Origin: JAVBSX01 sp031549145
GTDB taxonomy: Bacteria; Planctomycetota; Planctomycetia; Pirellulales; Thermoguttaceae
Direction of reading: 5' to 3'
Length of the DNA stretch: 23,142 nucleotides
NCBI GenBank assembly: GCA_031549145.1
Contig: JAVBQI010000143.1
Location: forward strand, 1 to 23,142
Of the stretch, positions 1-7,991 are shown one piece after another. Each line of letters opens with the position of its first letter. The stretch's first letter is position 1. A program made the position numbers and the translations under genes. The notes beneath the pieces were generated by a model that was not told the DNA's origin, did not search any database, and saw only the letters and a list, made by a program, of their open reading frames with translations.

Positions 1-414
1 ACCTGAACATGGTCATTGGCGGCTCGGTCGGCTTCGGCGGCATGTACTCTCTTGAAGTCAAAGAAGGCCAAATCCCGGACCGCTTTTGGCAGCCCACGTT
101 GAAAAAACTGGAACGCGACAAGCCGCAAGCCGACGTATCCGCTTATTGCCGAACTATCGGTCAACGGCGAGAAGTTCTTTATCCCGTCGAAAGATCAAAA
201 AACCGTTCAAGACTTCTTGAAGGATAATCGTGACGGTGTTTCCAAGACGAAGATCAAGGCGCTCCCCGGTATCGGGAAGAAGGTCGACGAGGTCATGGAC
301 GGGCTTGTCGAGGCCGGACAAGTCCGGGTGGAAAACGAAAAACGCCCCGGCTCGAAGCCGACCGACTATTATTATCCGGCAGCCCAGTCCGGGCCGGACG
401 AGGATAATTCGTGA
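1..414 (+). pseudogene. 3' part of an unknown gene, probably frameshifted, ending in a winged-helix-like segment
   Basis: The gene enters from the left edge. Frame 3 reads openly from base 3 to 227, and frame 1 reads from 103 to a stop at 414 without a good start codon of its own. The natural reading is one gene that changed frame somewhere between about 103 and 150. The frame-1 tail has a helix (TVQDFLKDN), a segment like a winged helix (VSKTKIKALPGIGKK, then DEVMDGLVEAGQVRVENEK) and an end like KPTDYYYP. Comparable winged-helix tails close several plasmid and phage primase/helicase proteins, but nothing catalytic remains here, so the original function is unknown. A sequencing error is the alternative to a true frameshift. 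Confidence 0.4.
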
Positions 415-906
415 TCGTTTTCAATTTCACCTACGAAACCGGTGGCGTGTTTTGGGCCGGGGAGAAGGGAGCCTTAAGGCCCCTCTCCCGTCTCAAAATA
501 CCCGCCGCAGGTGGGATGGGGCAAAGTTTACTTTTCCTTAAGGAACCCGATTTTCTTTCCCCATCCACTAAGTCGTTATTTACCAATGACTTGACATAGG
601 GCAAGCAAAAAGGCGTTGCCCGGTCCTGCGCCCGGTCCTGAAAGTCCGAAAAACGATCCCGAAACCCGACCGAACTGGGCGACAGAAAAGGGATCGGAGC
701 CGAGAACGCAACCGGATCAACCTCGCCATTTGGCGAAACTGGGGCTCTCGCAATAAATGAACTGTTCCATTTGGAACCCGACCTTCGGGCAAGTCCGAGA
801 CTGGTCTGTTTTCTTCCCAAAACTCCCCGAAACTATCGTGCTTTTTTAACCGTACATATTCAATCGCCGTCGGGATGGGCAATGACACCAGACTTGCTCG
901 GATGCC

Positions 907-985
907 CGTTTTCGAGCAGAAAAACGGTGTTCCAACCTGCCGTCGGAGACTTGCCTCCGTCGCCGCCGTACAGCCCGTCCGTTGC
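907..985 (+). repeat. Diverged spacer repeat beta, copy 1
   Basis: This stretch resembles 2256-2336 on the same strand (by eye about 60 percent, with small gaps). The shared landmarks are an A-run before a CCAACC block, a GGAGA block, then CGCCGCC/ACCGCCGC. Read in one frame, both copies give a similar peptide (RKTVFQP versus RKPFFQP, then SPP), but neither is in a plausible gene. Its role is unknown. Confidence 0.35.
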
Positions 986-1080
986 GAGATCGGGTCCGAT
1001 CCGGGGCATTGGGCGACAAGGAGCCGGACACCCACTGGCGGCGACAGGCGAAACGTGACCTGCTATTCAATTTTGACGAT

Positions 1081-1172
1081 CCGAAAACCATTTTTGGGTC
1101 CTCCCGGAAGGTTTTTTTGATTGACGCCAAAGGGAACGCCTCACCTCCCGGAGTAGAGTTTGTTGGGAACCG
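1081..1172 (+). repeat. Diverged spacer repeat alpha, copy 1
   Basis: The core TTTTTGGGTCCTCCCGGAAG is followed by GACGCCAAAGGGAACG. A shorter copy lies just after the stop codon at 1672 (1679-1731) and an inverted copy at 2195-2286. The copies differ by substitutions and small gaps, so they are old. All three lie in spacers around the gene at 1253-1672 and before the one at 2426. Confidence 0.5.
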
Positions 1173-1252
1173 CAGACCGCACGAGACGACTGGACAGCAT
1201 GACTTGACGCGTCATGCTTATCGATTCAGAAAACATTTTTGAAAGGAAACAA

Positions 1253-1672
1253 ATGTATTACCTCGTCTACCAAGACCCGAAGAAGGTTTGTTCGCCCAAG
1301 GCGGCCAAACTGGGCGATACCCTGACGGCTGCCCGCAAAAAACTGGATGCTTTGCGCGAGAATCCCGGCGTCATTGCCGGGGACGATTGTGAGTGGTATT
1401 CGGACGGCTCGGTCTCTCCCGATCATCCGGCTTTCGTGTTGGCGGAGCGAAGCTATCGGCGCGGGGCGACCCATGCGCTGGCCGAACTGCTCTACTGCGA
1501 GGACATCCCGTCCGACGTAAAAGAATGGTTGACGGCCTATTTCAAGGTGCTCTGGAAATGGCGAGGCAAGATGCCCAAGATAAAAGACGCAGAACCCATG
1601 CCGCAGCCGGGCAAGTTTCCAGGACGAACGGCGAAAGTAAAAAAAGCGGTTCGAAAAACCGCTACGAAATGA
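1253..1672 (+). CDS. Unknown 139-residue element protein
   Basis: I do not recognise this family. The ATG at 1253 is preceded by GAAAGGA (1241-1247) at a suitable distance, which decides it over the upstream in-frame ATG at 1214. The protein begins MYYLVYQDPKK, has a predicted helical middle (RRGATHALAELLYCED, then EWLTAYFKVLWKWR) and ends in a strongly basic tail (GRTAKVKKAVRKTATK) that could bind nucleic acid. It has no signal peptide or membrane segment. It stands alone between two non-coding spacers; a repeat-alpha copy begins seven bases after its stop codon. An accessory role in the integrated element is likely, but no function can be assigned. Confidence 0.7.
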   Translation: MYYLVYQDPKKVCSPKAAKLGDTLTAARKKLDALRENPGVIAGDDCEWYSDGSVSPDHPAFVLAERSYRRGATHALAELLYCEDIPSDVKEWLTAYFKVLWKWRGKMPKIKDAEPMPQPGKFPGRTAKVKKAVRKTATK

Positions 1673-1678
1673 GTTTCA

Positions 1679-1731
1679 GTTTTTTGGGTCCTCCCGAAAA
1701 GGTCGTTTCATGTGACGGGGCGGGAACGGGT
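1679..1731 (+). repeat. Diverged spacer repeat alpha, copy 2 (short)
   Basis: TTTTTTGGGTCCTCCCGAAA repeats the core of the copy at 1081, followed by a looser match (TGTGACGGGGCGGGAACG). It begins immediately behind the stop codon at 1672. It has no T-tailed hairpin, so it is not an obvious terminator. Confidence 0.45.
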
Positions 1732-2194
1732 CGCGCTACTGGACACACTTTCCTGCGCGTGCGCCGTTTTTCGGGGAAACCACACTGAAAGCATGACGTG
1801 ATAGCGGGTTACGCCGGTCGCCGGGGACGCGGATTTTACGAATTCATTGAGGTTATGGCGACTTCCCGCGAAACGGCTCCGAAGCGGATGCGGACCTCGC
1901 GAAACCTTGCCGAAAAACCGCACAACCGCTGGGCGTTTTTTTATCGTACACGCCTCCGAACCGACTGGGCGGCCCAAAGTACCAACCCGGTCCCGGAGCC
2001 CCGTCTTGGGCGAAAAACGCCGTTTTCAGCCCCTCCGATCCGGGACGGCGTACTACCCGAAAGAGCGATCCGAACGCGACACGGGGCCTCGTCGGGGCCT
2101 TAAAAGACAAGTCGGCGTGACCACCGGCGAGACGCCCGGCCAAGTGGCCCAATATCGCCGTAAACCGTTCATGGGTAAGCGATAAAACCCGCGT

Positions 2195-2286
2195 CGTTTG
2201 CAAGCAACTCTGTCCCCCAAGCCGACGTGTTCCCTTTGGCATCCACTGAAGAAACCTTTTCCGAGGACCCGAAAACCGTTTTTCCA
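2195..2286 (-). repeat. Diverged spacer repeat alpha, copy 3 (inverted)
   Basis: Read on the minus strand it gives CGGGTCCTCGGAAAAGG, then GATGCCAAAGGGAACAC, matching the copy at 1081-1172 over about 90 bases at roughly 65-70 percent by eye. It overlaps the plus-strand beta copy at 2256-2336. Confidence 0.45.
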
Positions 2287-2336
2287 ACCGAGCGCGGGAG
2301 AATTTCGACATTCACCGCCGCATCTCGCAAACTCCG
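2256..2336 (+). repeat. Diverged spacer repeat beta, copy 2
   Basis: Matches 907-985 on the same strand: a GAAAACCG/TTTTTCCAACC block, GGGAGA, then ACCGCCGC. It lies upstream of the HARE-HTH gene as copy 1 lies upstream of the gene at 1253, so the repeat recurs ahead of element genes. Confidence 0.35.
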
Positions 2337-2425
2337 CTTGCTTTCATGGGCACGGGAGGTATGATCCGACACGTCGGCCAGCCCGACGCGAAACCTTCCA
2401 ACACCGTAAACTCAAGGAGCAAACC

Positions 2426-2899
2426 ATGAAAGCGACGAACATTCAGATCGGCAAAACCTATGAATTAGCATTCGGCGAAAAACGGACATCTCCGGTCAAG
2501 GTCACAGACTTCGACCCGCGAAACGGCTCTTGGATCGTCGAAACCTACAGCGGCAAGTCGATCCCGGTCAAGGACGCGAAACGCTTCCTGAAAGAGGTCA
2601 GGACCAAGCCCGAAACGCCGAAAACCGAAGTCGAACCCACGACTGGGCGGCGAGAATACAACCCGGCGCAGGCCCAGAAAATGTCCGGTCTCAACGCCGC
2701 CTTCAAGGTTCTGGCCGAGGAAGCCCGGCCCATGAACGTCAAGGAGATCACCGAACTGGCGCAAGAGCGCGGGTATTGCGACCTGCCCGGCGCGACGCCG
2801 TCGGCGACCATCTCGGCGGCGATCCAGCGGGACATCAAAGCCAAGGGCGAAGCATCCCGTTTCGTCAAGACCGGCAAGGGACAATTCATCGCACGATAA
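2426..2899 (+). CDS. HARE-HTH domain protein with an N-terminal small beta-barrel-like segment
   Basis: Start ATG at 2426 follows CAAGGAGCAAACC, a good ribosome binding site; longer readings run into spacer DNA. The protein is 157 residues. Residues 1-52 look like a small beta barrel of the KOW/Tudor sort (IQIGKTYELAFG, then SGKSIPVKDAKRFL); a charged linker follows. The last 60 residues match the HARE-HTH winged-helix family: PMNVKEITELAQERG, TPSATISAAIQRDIKAKGE, SRFVKTGKGQF. HARE-HTH domains occur in restriction and DNA-modification proteins, RNA polymerase delta and chromatin proteins, where they are thought to contact DNA. A DNA-binding accessory role is inferred. The next gene starts 13 bases later, so the two are probably co-transcribed. 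Confidence 0.85.
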   Translation: MKATNIQIGKTYELAFGEKRTSPVKVTDFDPRNGSWIVETYSGKSIPVKDAKRFLKEVRTKPETPKTEVEPTTGRREYNPAQAQKMSGLNAAFKVLAEEARPMNVKEITELAQERGYCDLPGATPSATISAAIQRDIKAKGEASRFVKTGKGQFIAR

Positions 2900-2912
2900 T
2901 CGGAGCAAGACC

Positions 2913-3161
2913 ATGAAAAAGAGCGAGAAAAACAAACGCGACCTCGGCGTCGGTTACGCGAATATTCGAGAAGACGTTCCGAGGCTGCTCGAAAAGATCG
3001 CCCGCGAGGTCTCTTGGAAACTCGACGAAAAATACAACCGCGACACGCTCGATTCGCTGCAGAAGGTTCGCGGGAAACTGGTCGAACTGCTTGCCTTCCT
3101 TCAAGACATGCCGCCGGAGGCGGTCGACGAAATATGCGTCGAGGCTCGGGATATTTTGTAA
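2913..3161 (+). CDS. Small helical protein of unknown function
   Basis: An 82-residue protein whose ATG at 2913 follows CGGAGCAAGACC. It is highly charged and predicted to be mostly helical: a lysine-rich start (KKSEKNKRD), a helix around PRLLEKIAREVSWKLDEKY, then DSLQKVRGKLVELLAFLQDM and an acidic end (EAVDEICVEARDIL). It has no membrane segment or recognised domain. Its position 13 bases behind the HARE-HTH gene and just before a terminator-like hairpin makes it the second gene of a two-gene operon. A partner or regulator of its neighbour is possible but not shown. Confidence 0.7.
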   Translation: MKKSEKNKRDLGVGYANIREDVPRLLEKIAREVSWKLDEKYNRDTLDSLQKVRGKLVELLAFLQDMPPEAVDEICVEARDIL

Positions 3162-3187
3162 TTGAATTGCCGTTTTTCTTTCTCAAG

Positions 3188-3215
3188 ACGCCTTCCAGCC
3201 GGGAGGCGTTTTCTC
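3188..3215 (+). terminator. Terminator-like hairpin after the two-gene operon
   Basis: ACGCCTTCC, a four-base loop AGCC, and GGGAGGCGT form a nine-pair stem (one G-T pair) at 3188-3209, followed by TTTTC. It lies 26 bases after the stop codon at 3161. Confidence 0.65.
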
Positions 3216-3419
3216 TTGGCATCCTGCGGCCCACACGGCCCGTCTGCCGCGTTCCGGCCCGCCCCTTGGGTGATTGGCCGAAAAGGCAAGCCCGGCCATA
3301 GACGGCGATTTTCGCGTTCACGGCTTGACTGCACCGACAAAACGAGCAACAGTGTGGTCGTGAGCCTGCAATTCGCGGGACTTCAGCATCAAACCACCCG
3401 TTTTCAAGGAGTCAAAATC

Positions 3420-4733
3420 ATGGCACGAGTTTACAAAAAACCGTTGTACCGCCCGGTCCCGACCGGAGCCCGGATCGTCGTGAAGAACGGCAAAAAGATC
3501 GCCCATTGGACCGTGGGCGGCCAAGAATGTTCGGCGGAGTACGTCGAAACGAAAAACGGTCCCCGGATCGTCGTCGAGTCGGAGTATTTTATCGCACGAT
3601 ATACCGACGCGACGGGTCGATTTCGCGAGCGATCCACGGGCTGCCGGGACCAACGGGCGGCGGAGCATAAATTGAACGGATGGCTTCGCGAGATCGAAAA
3701 GGTGAAAGCGGGAATTCTGTCGCAAGAAGAATTCGAGGTCGGCAGGCGACTTGCGGAGCCGATTGAAAAGCACCTGGTCGACTTCGAACAGCATTTGAAG
3801 GCGAAAGGGGCGACCGCCCGATACATCCGCGAAACGCTGTCCCGCATCCGCAAAGTCTGCGACGGATGCAAGTTCGAACGCATGGCCGACATGACCTCGA
3901 CGGGTTTCCTGCGCTGGCTCAACCGGCACGAGGGTATGGGACCGAGAACGCGCAACGGATATCGTGAGGTCATGCAAACCTTCTCGAACTGGGCGGTCAA
4001 GAGCGATTGCCTATCGAGCAACCCGTTTCAAAAGGTCCCGAAGGCGAGAGAGTCGGCGGAGCGACGACACCAGCGCCGGGCTTTGAACGTCGAGGAAGTC
4101 GGTAAACTGCTACAAGCCGCCCAAGACAGACCGATTCACGAATTGACGCTGATCCGCAAGGGCACACGCGCCGGGACCAACGGTTCGAAGGTCCGCGAGA
4201 CGGTCAAGACCGAAGCCCGGCGGCTGGGAACGGAGCGTAAATTACTGTACGCGACCATGATCTACACGGGCCTGCGAAAGAGCGAATTGGCCTCGCTGAC
4301 GGTCGGGCAAGTCTTCCCGGATCATGATATACCGCATCTCGTCCTCGCGGCCAAGGACGAGAAAGCCCGGCGGGGAGCGACCTTACCGCTTCACCCGGAG
4401 CTTGCCGCCCATCTCCGGGACTGGGTACGGGACCGCTCGCCGTCGGAGAAGCTGTTCCGGGTTCCCGGCGGTTTGGACAAGATTTTGAACCGGGACCTGG
4501 CCTTCGCGGGCATCTCGAAGCGGGACGCCTTGGACCGGGTGATCGACGTCCACGCCCTCCGGCACACCCACGCGACGCTTTTGGCCCAGCGCGGCGTCTC
4601 CCCGACGGTCGCCAAGTCGTCCATGCGGCACTCCGACGTTCGCCTGACGCTCAACGTCTATTCTCACCTTGAGTTAGGCGACATCGCCGAAGGCGTCAAT
4701 AGGCTCCCCGACCTGCTGGGCGGCGAGAGTTGA
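3420..4733 (+). CDS. Tyrosine recombinase / integrase
   Basis: This 437-residue site-specific recombinase is the likely enzyme for integrating and excising the element. ATG 3420 is chosen because TTCAAGGAG lies 13 bases upstream and earlier in-frame codons fall in spacer sequence. Residues 115-210 form a SAM-like core-binding domain (LVDFEQHLKAKG to NPFQKVPKARE). The catalytic domain spans about 218-425 and shows the expected residues: R286 in TGLRKSELASL, a beta-hairpin lysine near 312-315 (AAKDEKARRGA), H378 and R381 in HALRHTHATLLAQ, H404 in SMRHSD and nucleophile Y414 in LNVYSHL. The overall pattern (LASLTVGQ, DVHALRHT, MRHSDVRLTLNVY) is very like integrases common in Planctomycetota. All catalytic residues are present, so it should be active. 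The right attachment site is about 3.3 kb downstream, past the defence cargo. Confidence 0.95.
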   Translation: MARVYKKPLYRPVPTGARIVVKNGKKIAHWTVGGQECSAEYVETKNGPRIVVESEYFIARYTDATGRFRERSTGCRDQRAAEHKLNGWLREIEKVKAGILSQEEFEVGRRLAEPIEKHLVDFEQHLKAKGATARYIRETLSRIRKVCDGCKFERMADMTSTGFLRWLNRHEGMGPRTRNGYREVMQTFSNWAVKSDCLSSNPFQKVPKARESAERRHQRRALNVEEVGKLLQAAQDRPIHELTLIRKGTRAGTNGSKVRETVKTEARRLGTERKLLYATMIYTGLRKSELASLTVGQVFPDHDIPHLVLAAKDEKARRGATLPLHPELAAHLRDWVRDRSPSEKLFRVPGGLDKILNRDLAFAGISKRDALDRVIDVHALRHTHATLLAQRGVSPTVAKSSMRHSDVRLTLNVYSHLELGDIAEGVNRLPDLLGGES

Positions 4734-4771
4734 ATGCATTTCTGCGAGCCCGATCCGAAACCTTGAACACG

Positions 4772-4799
4772 TTGACTTTCAGAGGGGTTTTGGTAGTAT
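4772..4799 (+). promoter_or_regulatory. Candidate promoter of the methyltransferase gene
   Basis: TTGACT at 4772-4777 and TAGTAT at 4794-4799 are 16 bases apart, a good sigma-70-type match in an A/T-richer stretch between the integrase stop and ATG 4880. It supports the later start of the methyltransferase. No strong operator palindrome is visible next to it. Confidence 0.5.
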
Positions 4800-4879
4800 T
4801 AAAAGACATACGAGATAAGATCGCCACAGAACTGCGACCACCTCGGACAAACAATGATTTCATCAGCATATTCATACAC

Positions 4880-6310
4880 ATGAAAAATACTCGTGGTACA
4901 TCAAAATGGCTTCTTACCGAACGAAAAAAACGTAGTTTGAGTCAGGCAAAATTTTCTGTAGTGGTAGGCATCAACCAGCACATCATATCCGCATGTGAAA
5001 CAGGCAAGACTACACTCTCGTCGGTACAGATATCGGATATTGAGGCCAAGATGAGCCAATTTGATCAGTCGCTTCTTGAAGGCGGGGTCAAATTGTATTC
5101 TCGCCAGCTTTCCAGAGAGCCGGGCGCTTCATCGTCGAAAAAGACGGTCAAAGCGAAAAAGAAGACTACCAGTGCCGCAATCAACTTTCTCGCCGAGGCT
5201 GAAAAAAAGTATGCATCGAATCGGCCATATTTTTCGTGCGTGAAAAAACCTCGCGCCATCTCTCTGTTTTCGGGTTGCGGCGGTCTTTGTTTAGGGTTCA
5301 AACAAGCAGGTTTTCGCATCTTGGGATTCGTTGAATTGATCGACAACTATCGCAAGACCTACGAGATGAATTTTCCTGAGCCTTTGTGCTTGGGCAGCGA
5401 CATCTGCAAAATCACCGACGAAGAATTGGATCGGTATGCCTCGTTGCTGAGTCCGGTTGACGTCGTCTTCGGCGGCCCGCCATGCCAAGGTTTCAGTCTG
5501 GCAGGCAAACGTGACGCCAAGGACAAACGTAATACTCTTTTTCAAGAGCAGATACGATTCATTCGCCATTTTCAGCCCAAGGTTGTACTCTTGGAGAATG
5601 TTCGCCTTCTCACATCAATGAAGACCCCTCAAGGTGGCTTTGTCATTGATGAAATTATGTCTTCTTTCGAAGAAATCGGATATCATTGCGAATTTCAAGA
5701 ATTGAATGCACAAGACTACGGCGTTCCGCAGTTTCGCGAGCGAGTTATTTTTCTCGCTGTAAAGAAAGGCGTGAAGGATTTACGGGTTTCGTTTCCTGAA
5801 CCCACGCATGAAGCCAAACCAAGCCGAACTTTTTTCGGACATAGCATTAAGTATGGGACTTTTCGTGACGCGACGGCTGATCTTGAGCCATTGGAGTCGG
5901 GAGAAGCGTCTGAAACCGACCCCTATCATTGGGCGGTAACGCACCCCGAGCGAGTGATAAGGTGGCTCAAAGACGTACCCGAGGGTGAGAGTGCTCACGA
6001 CAATATCGACCCGGACAACCGCCCGCCTTGCGGCTACAACACCACCTATAAGCGCATCAAATGGGATGAGCCCTGTTCTACGATCGGCACGACATTCGGA
6101 ATGATCTCCGGTTGTCGTAATGTTCACCCTGTAAACACAAGAAGCTTGACGGTCCGGGAAGCCATGAGATGTCAGACCTTTCCTGACGACTTTAAATTCG
6201 AAGGCAATTGGGGCGATATTCGTACAATGATTGGGAATGCCGTGCCACCGCTTTTTGCACAGTCACTGGCAGCCCATATTGCGAAAACAATCCTTCGTGG
6301 TCGCCAATAG
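4880..6310 (+). CDS. DNA cytosine-C5 methyltransferase with N-terminal XRE-type HTH
   Basis: It transfers a methyl group from S-adenosylmethionine to carbon 5 of cytosine and should protect the host DNA from the neighbouring nuclease. From ATG 4880 it has 476 residues. About residues 8-55 form an XRE-like helix-turn-helix (LTERKKRSLSQAKF, then ISACETGKTTLSS). The catalytic part shows motif I (ISLFSGCGGLCLGFKQAGF), motif IV (GGPPCQGFSLAGKR, nucleophile C202), the ENV motif (VVLLENVRL), motif VIII (QDYGVPQFRERVIF), the target-recognition region, and the end motifs (LTVREAMRCQTFPD, MIGNAVPP). Known methyltransferases with such an HTH (M.EcoRII, M.SsoII types) repress their own transcription, so autoregulation is likely. 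An in-frame TTG at 4730 would add 50 residues, but the promoter at 4772 argues against it. Target sequence unknown. Confidence 0.93.
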   Translation: MKNTRGTSKWLLTERKKRSLSQAKFSVVVGINQHIISACETGKTTLSSVQISDIEAKMSQFDQSLLEGGVKLYSRQLSREPGASSSKKTVKAKKKTTSAAINFLAEAEKKYASNRPYFSCVKKPRAISLFSGCGGLCLGFKQAGFRILGFVELIDNYRKTYEMNFPEPLCLGSDICKITDEELDRYASLLSPVDVVFGGPPCQGFSLAGKRDAKDKRNTLFQEQIRFIRHFQPKVVLLENVRLLTSMKTPQGGFVIDEIMSSFEEIGYHCEFQELNAQDYGVPQFRERVIFLAVKKGVKDLRVSFPEPTHEAKPSRTFFGHSIKYGTFRDATADLEPLESGEASETDPYHWAVTHPERVIRWLKDVPEGESAHDNIDPDNRPPCGYNTTYKRIKWDEPCSTIGTTFGMISGCRNVHPVNTRSLTVREAMRCQTFPDDFKFEGNWGDIRTMIGNAVPPLFAQSLAAHIAKTILRGRQ

Positions 6311-6313
6311 TCT

Positions 6314-7327
6314 TCATGGATCGGCTTTGATGTCGTTGAAATACCCTGCCTTGAGGTTGAACTGGAGTTGGGTGGGATGCTGCCTGTTGCCGGCACGTTG
6401 GAACTGCACGAAACCAAACCTCGGGGCAAGATGCATGGCGGGATCGTGTTTCCAGCTACCCTTTCGGATTTTGTATTCGTTACAATGAAAACCGTTGAAT
6501 CGCCTCGAATACTTGACGATCTCATCCATCGAAAAAATCGCCATCGAGCGAGAAGACGCATCCTCGCATTTATGCGTCTGGTGTAAAATGTACGAAGGTT
6601 CAATCGGATCGTTCGGATACGCCTTTTGAAGCAGAAGCCTTGTGATTTTGTCTTGGTGTTTTGAAAAAATATCACATTCCCATTCTTTCCTTGCCGATGT
6701 GGGCAGTTCCTCCCAAAACCACCGTTTCGTATCCGAAGCTCGCGAAGACATGTCGGCAACCATGTCGGACAACTTGAACCCGGAGTTTCCAATATTATCC
6801 GGTGTGAATCCCGAATCGCCGCAAAAGCAACGCATCGCATTTACCGCTTTGTCGGATACTGGAATGCCATGCGATTTGAGCAATTCACAAAACGCACTTG
6901 CAGTCGTGAAGTATATCTGGTCGTTGGTCGGAGACTTTTTATTGCAGACCTTGACGGATACGCCTCTCTCAATGACCTCCTTGCCAACATGAAAACGTAC
7001 AACAATGTCGCTTTTTGACTTTGTGCCTTTGCCTTTTTGCTTGGTGGCGTCACACTTTTCCATCGTAGCGTGGCCGCCGAGCCATTCGGTTTCGATTGAA
7101 TCGAATCCGCTTATTTTTTCGGTGAAAATAATGTAGCGAAGCAGTTCTATTTCCGCCCTGCCCGTGATACAATGCGTGTGAGGTGGAGCACAAAAAAGAG
7201 ACGACGTCTTTTTCACGCTGCTGATTCGGTCGGCAAGTTCTTTTTCAAATGCATGGCCTCTTTTGCGGCCTGTCGTGCCGGCATCAATTTGCGATTGATG
7301 TCTTTGATCCGTCGGTTTTTGGGCCAT
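6314..7327 (-). CDS. Candidate type II restriction endonuclease
   Basis: This 337-residue protein is encoded convergently to the methyltransferase; the two stop codons are only three bases apart. Location and arrangement identify it as the likely nuclease partner. An N-terminal helix (GHAFEKELADRI) and a stretch with D107 (KSKSDIVVRF) followed by S124-V-K126 (ERGVSVKV) fit a PD-(D/E)xK-type core with a Ser/Val-containing variant of the second half. Near the C-terminus FGFVQFQRAGN and TQLQF resemble the closing strands seen in other type II enzymes. No sub-family is recognised and the recognition site cannot be read from the sequence. It has no frameshift or truncation. The gene is A/T-richer than the integrase, suggesting it came with the module. 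Confidence 0.65.
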   Translation of the reverse strand: MAQKPTDQRHQSQIDAGTTGRKRGHAFEKELADRISSVKKTSSLFCAPPHTHCITGRAEIELLRYIIFTEKISGFDSIETEWLGGHATMEKCDATKQKGKGTKSKSDIVVRFHVGKEVIERGVSVKVCNKKSPTNDQIYFTTASAFCELLKSHGIPVSDKAVNAMRCFCGDSGFTPDNIGNSGFKLSDMVADMSSRASDTKRWFWEELPTSARKEWECDIFSKHQDKITRLLLQKAYPNDPIEPSYILHQTHKCEDASSRSMAIFSMDEIVKYSRRFNGFHCNEYKIRKGSWKHDPAMHLAPRFGFVQFQRAGNRQHPTQLQFNLKAGYFNDIKADP

Positions 7328-7467
7328 ATTATCGCTCCGAAAATTGAAGGGCCGAACTGGGCAGTTGAAGAAACGTCAATTCGTATTGTAGCATTGGTTT
7401 GATGCGTCGACTATCCCCTGTCCCTTCGACAGTGAAATTGACGCCAATCAGACAAGCGGAGCGGGCC

Positions 7468-7881
7468 ATGACGGATATTTTTTCTCTCGAAAAACGCCGC
7501 GAAATCATGGCAAAGGTAGGGACTCGCGACACCAAGCCAGAGAAATTGGTGCGATCAATTATTCATCGCATGGGATTTCGATTCGCACTGTGCAAAAAAG
7601 GGTTGCCGGGCAAGCCCGACATTGTTTTAACGCGGCACAAAAAGGTGATCTTTGTTCACGGTTGTTTTTGGCACGGCCATCCAAAATGCAAGAGAGCAAC
7701 CGTTCCCGCGACCAATACGGAGTTTTGGGTAGACAAGATTGAAAGAAACAAGACAAGAGACAAAAAGGTTTTGAGAGTGCTTCGCAAGGAGGGTTGGCGG
7801 GTTTTAGTTGTTTGGGAATGCGAGTTAACCAAGCTCGAAAAGCTAATTCGAAAGATCAAGAAATTCCTTGATGTCGATTAG
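7468..7881 (+). CDS. vsr: Very short patch repair (Vsr) T:G mismatch endonuclease
   Basis: Vsr nicks DNA 5' to a T mispaired with G, starting repair of mutations caused by deamination of 5-methylcytosine, and therefore travels with cytosine-C5 methyltransferases. The protein from ATG 7468 is 137 residues, the normal length, with a GGAG ribosome site at 7458. Family features are the start SLEKRREIMAKVGTRDTKPE, GKPDIV with D51, FVHGCFWHGH with H64, H69 and H71, TEFWVDKIERNKTRD, and GWRVLVVWECEL. The catalytic and zinc-region residues (D51, H64, H69, H71, a Cys near 74, C118) line up with the Escherichia coli enzyme. It reads away from the nuclease gene, with a 140-base divergent space between. 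Together with the methyltransferase and nuclease it completes a restriction-modification-repair set. Confidence 0.96.
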   Translation: MTDIFSLEKRREIMAKVGTRDTKPEKLVRSIIHRMGFRFALCKKGLPGKPDIVLTRHKKVIFVHGCFWHGHPKCKRATVPATNTEFWVDKIERNKTRDKKVLRVLRKEGWRVLVVWECELTKLEKLIRKIKKFLDVD

Positions 7882-7991
7882 CCGACTTTGTTTGGCTGAC
7901 TTCACAATATCGAGCGGGGCTCCTCTTCACAGTGAACCCGCCAGCGAACGCCTTTGCTGCGACGTACAAAAACTTCGCTCGTTTACGCGAT

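Larger units (their letters stand above)
415..1252. other. Non-coding spacer with diverged repeats
   Basis: About 840 bases without a credible gene: the open frames here are short, overlap on both strands and match no recognisable family. The spacer carries one copy each of the two diverged repeats described at 907-985 and 1081-1172. I see no convincing terminator or promoter for the gene at 1253. Confidence 0.5.
1732..2425. other. Non-coding spacer with inverted repeat copies
   Basis: About 690 bases without a credible gene. It is G/C-rich, with several short G/C palindromes such as GGGGCCTCGTCGGGGCC near 2083-2099. It contains the inverted alpha copy and beta copy 2. The open frames are short and unsupported. 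Confidence 0.45.

Noticed and set aside
431..1130. Several open frames of 80-150 codons on both strands in the left spacer.
   Set aside because: They overlap each other in the G/C-rich DNA, lack ribosome sites and show no domain-like sequence.
907..2336. The spacer repeats as a CRISPR array.
   Set aside because: Only two or three diverged copies, irregularly spaced and in mixed orientation.
4730..4879. A 50-residue N-terminal extension of the methyltransferase from TTG 4730.
   Set aside because: A promoter-like pair lies inside it at 4772-4799, and family resemblance starts only with the HTH after ATG 4880.
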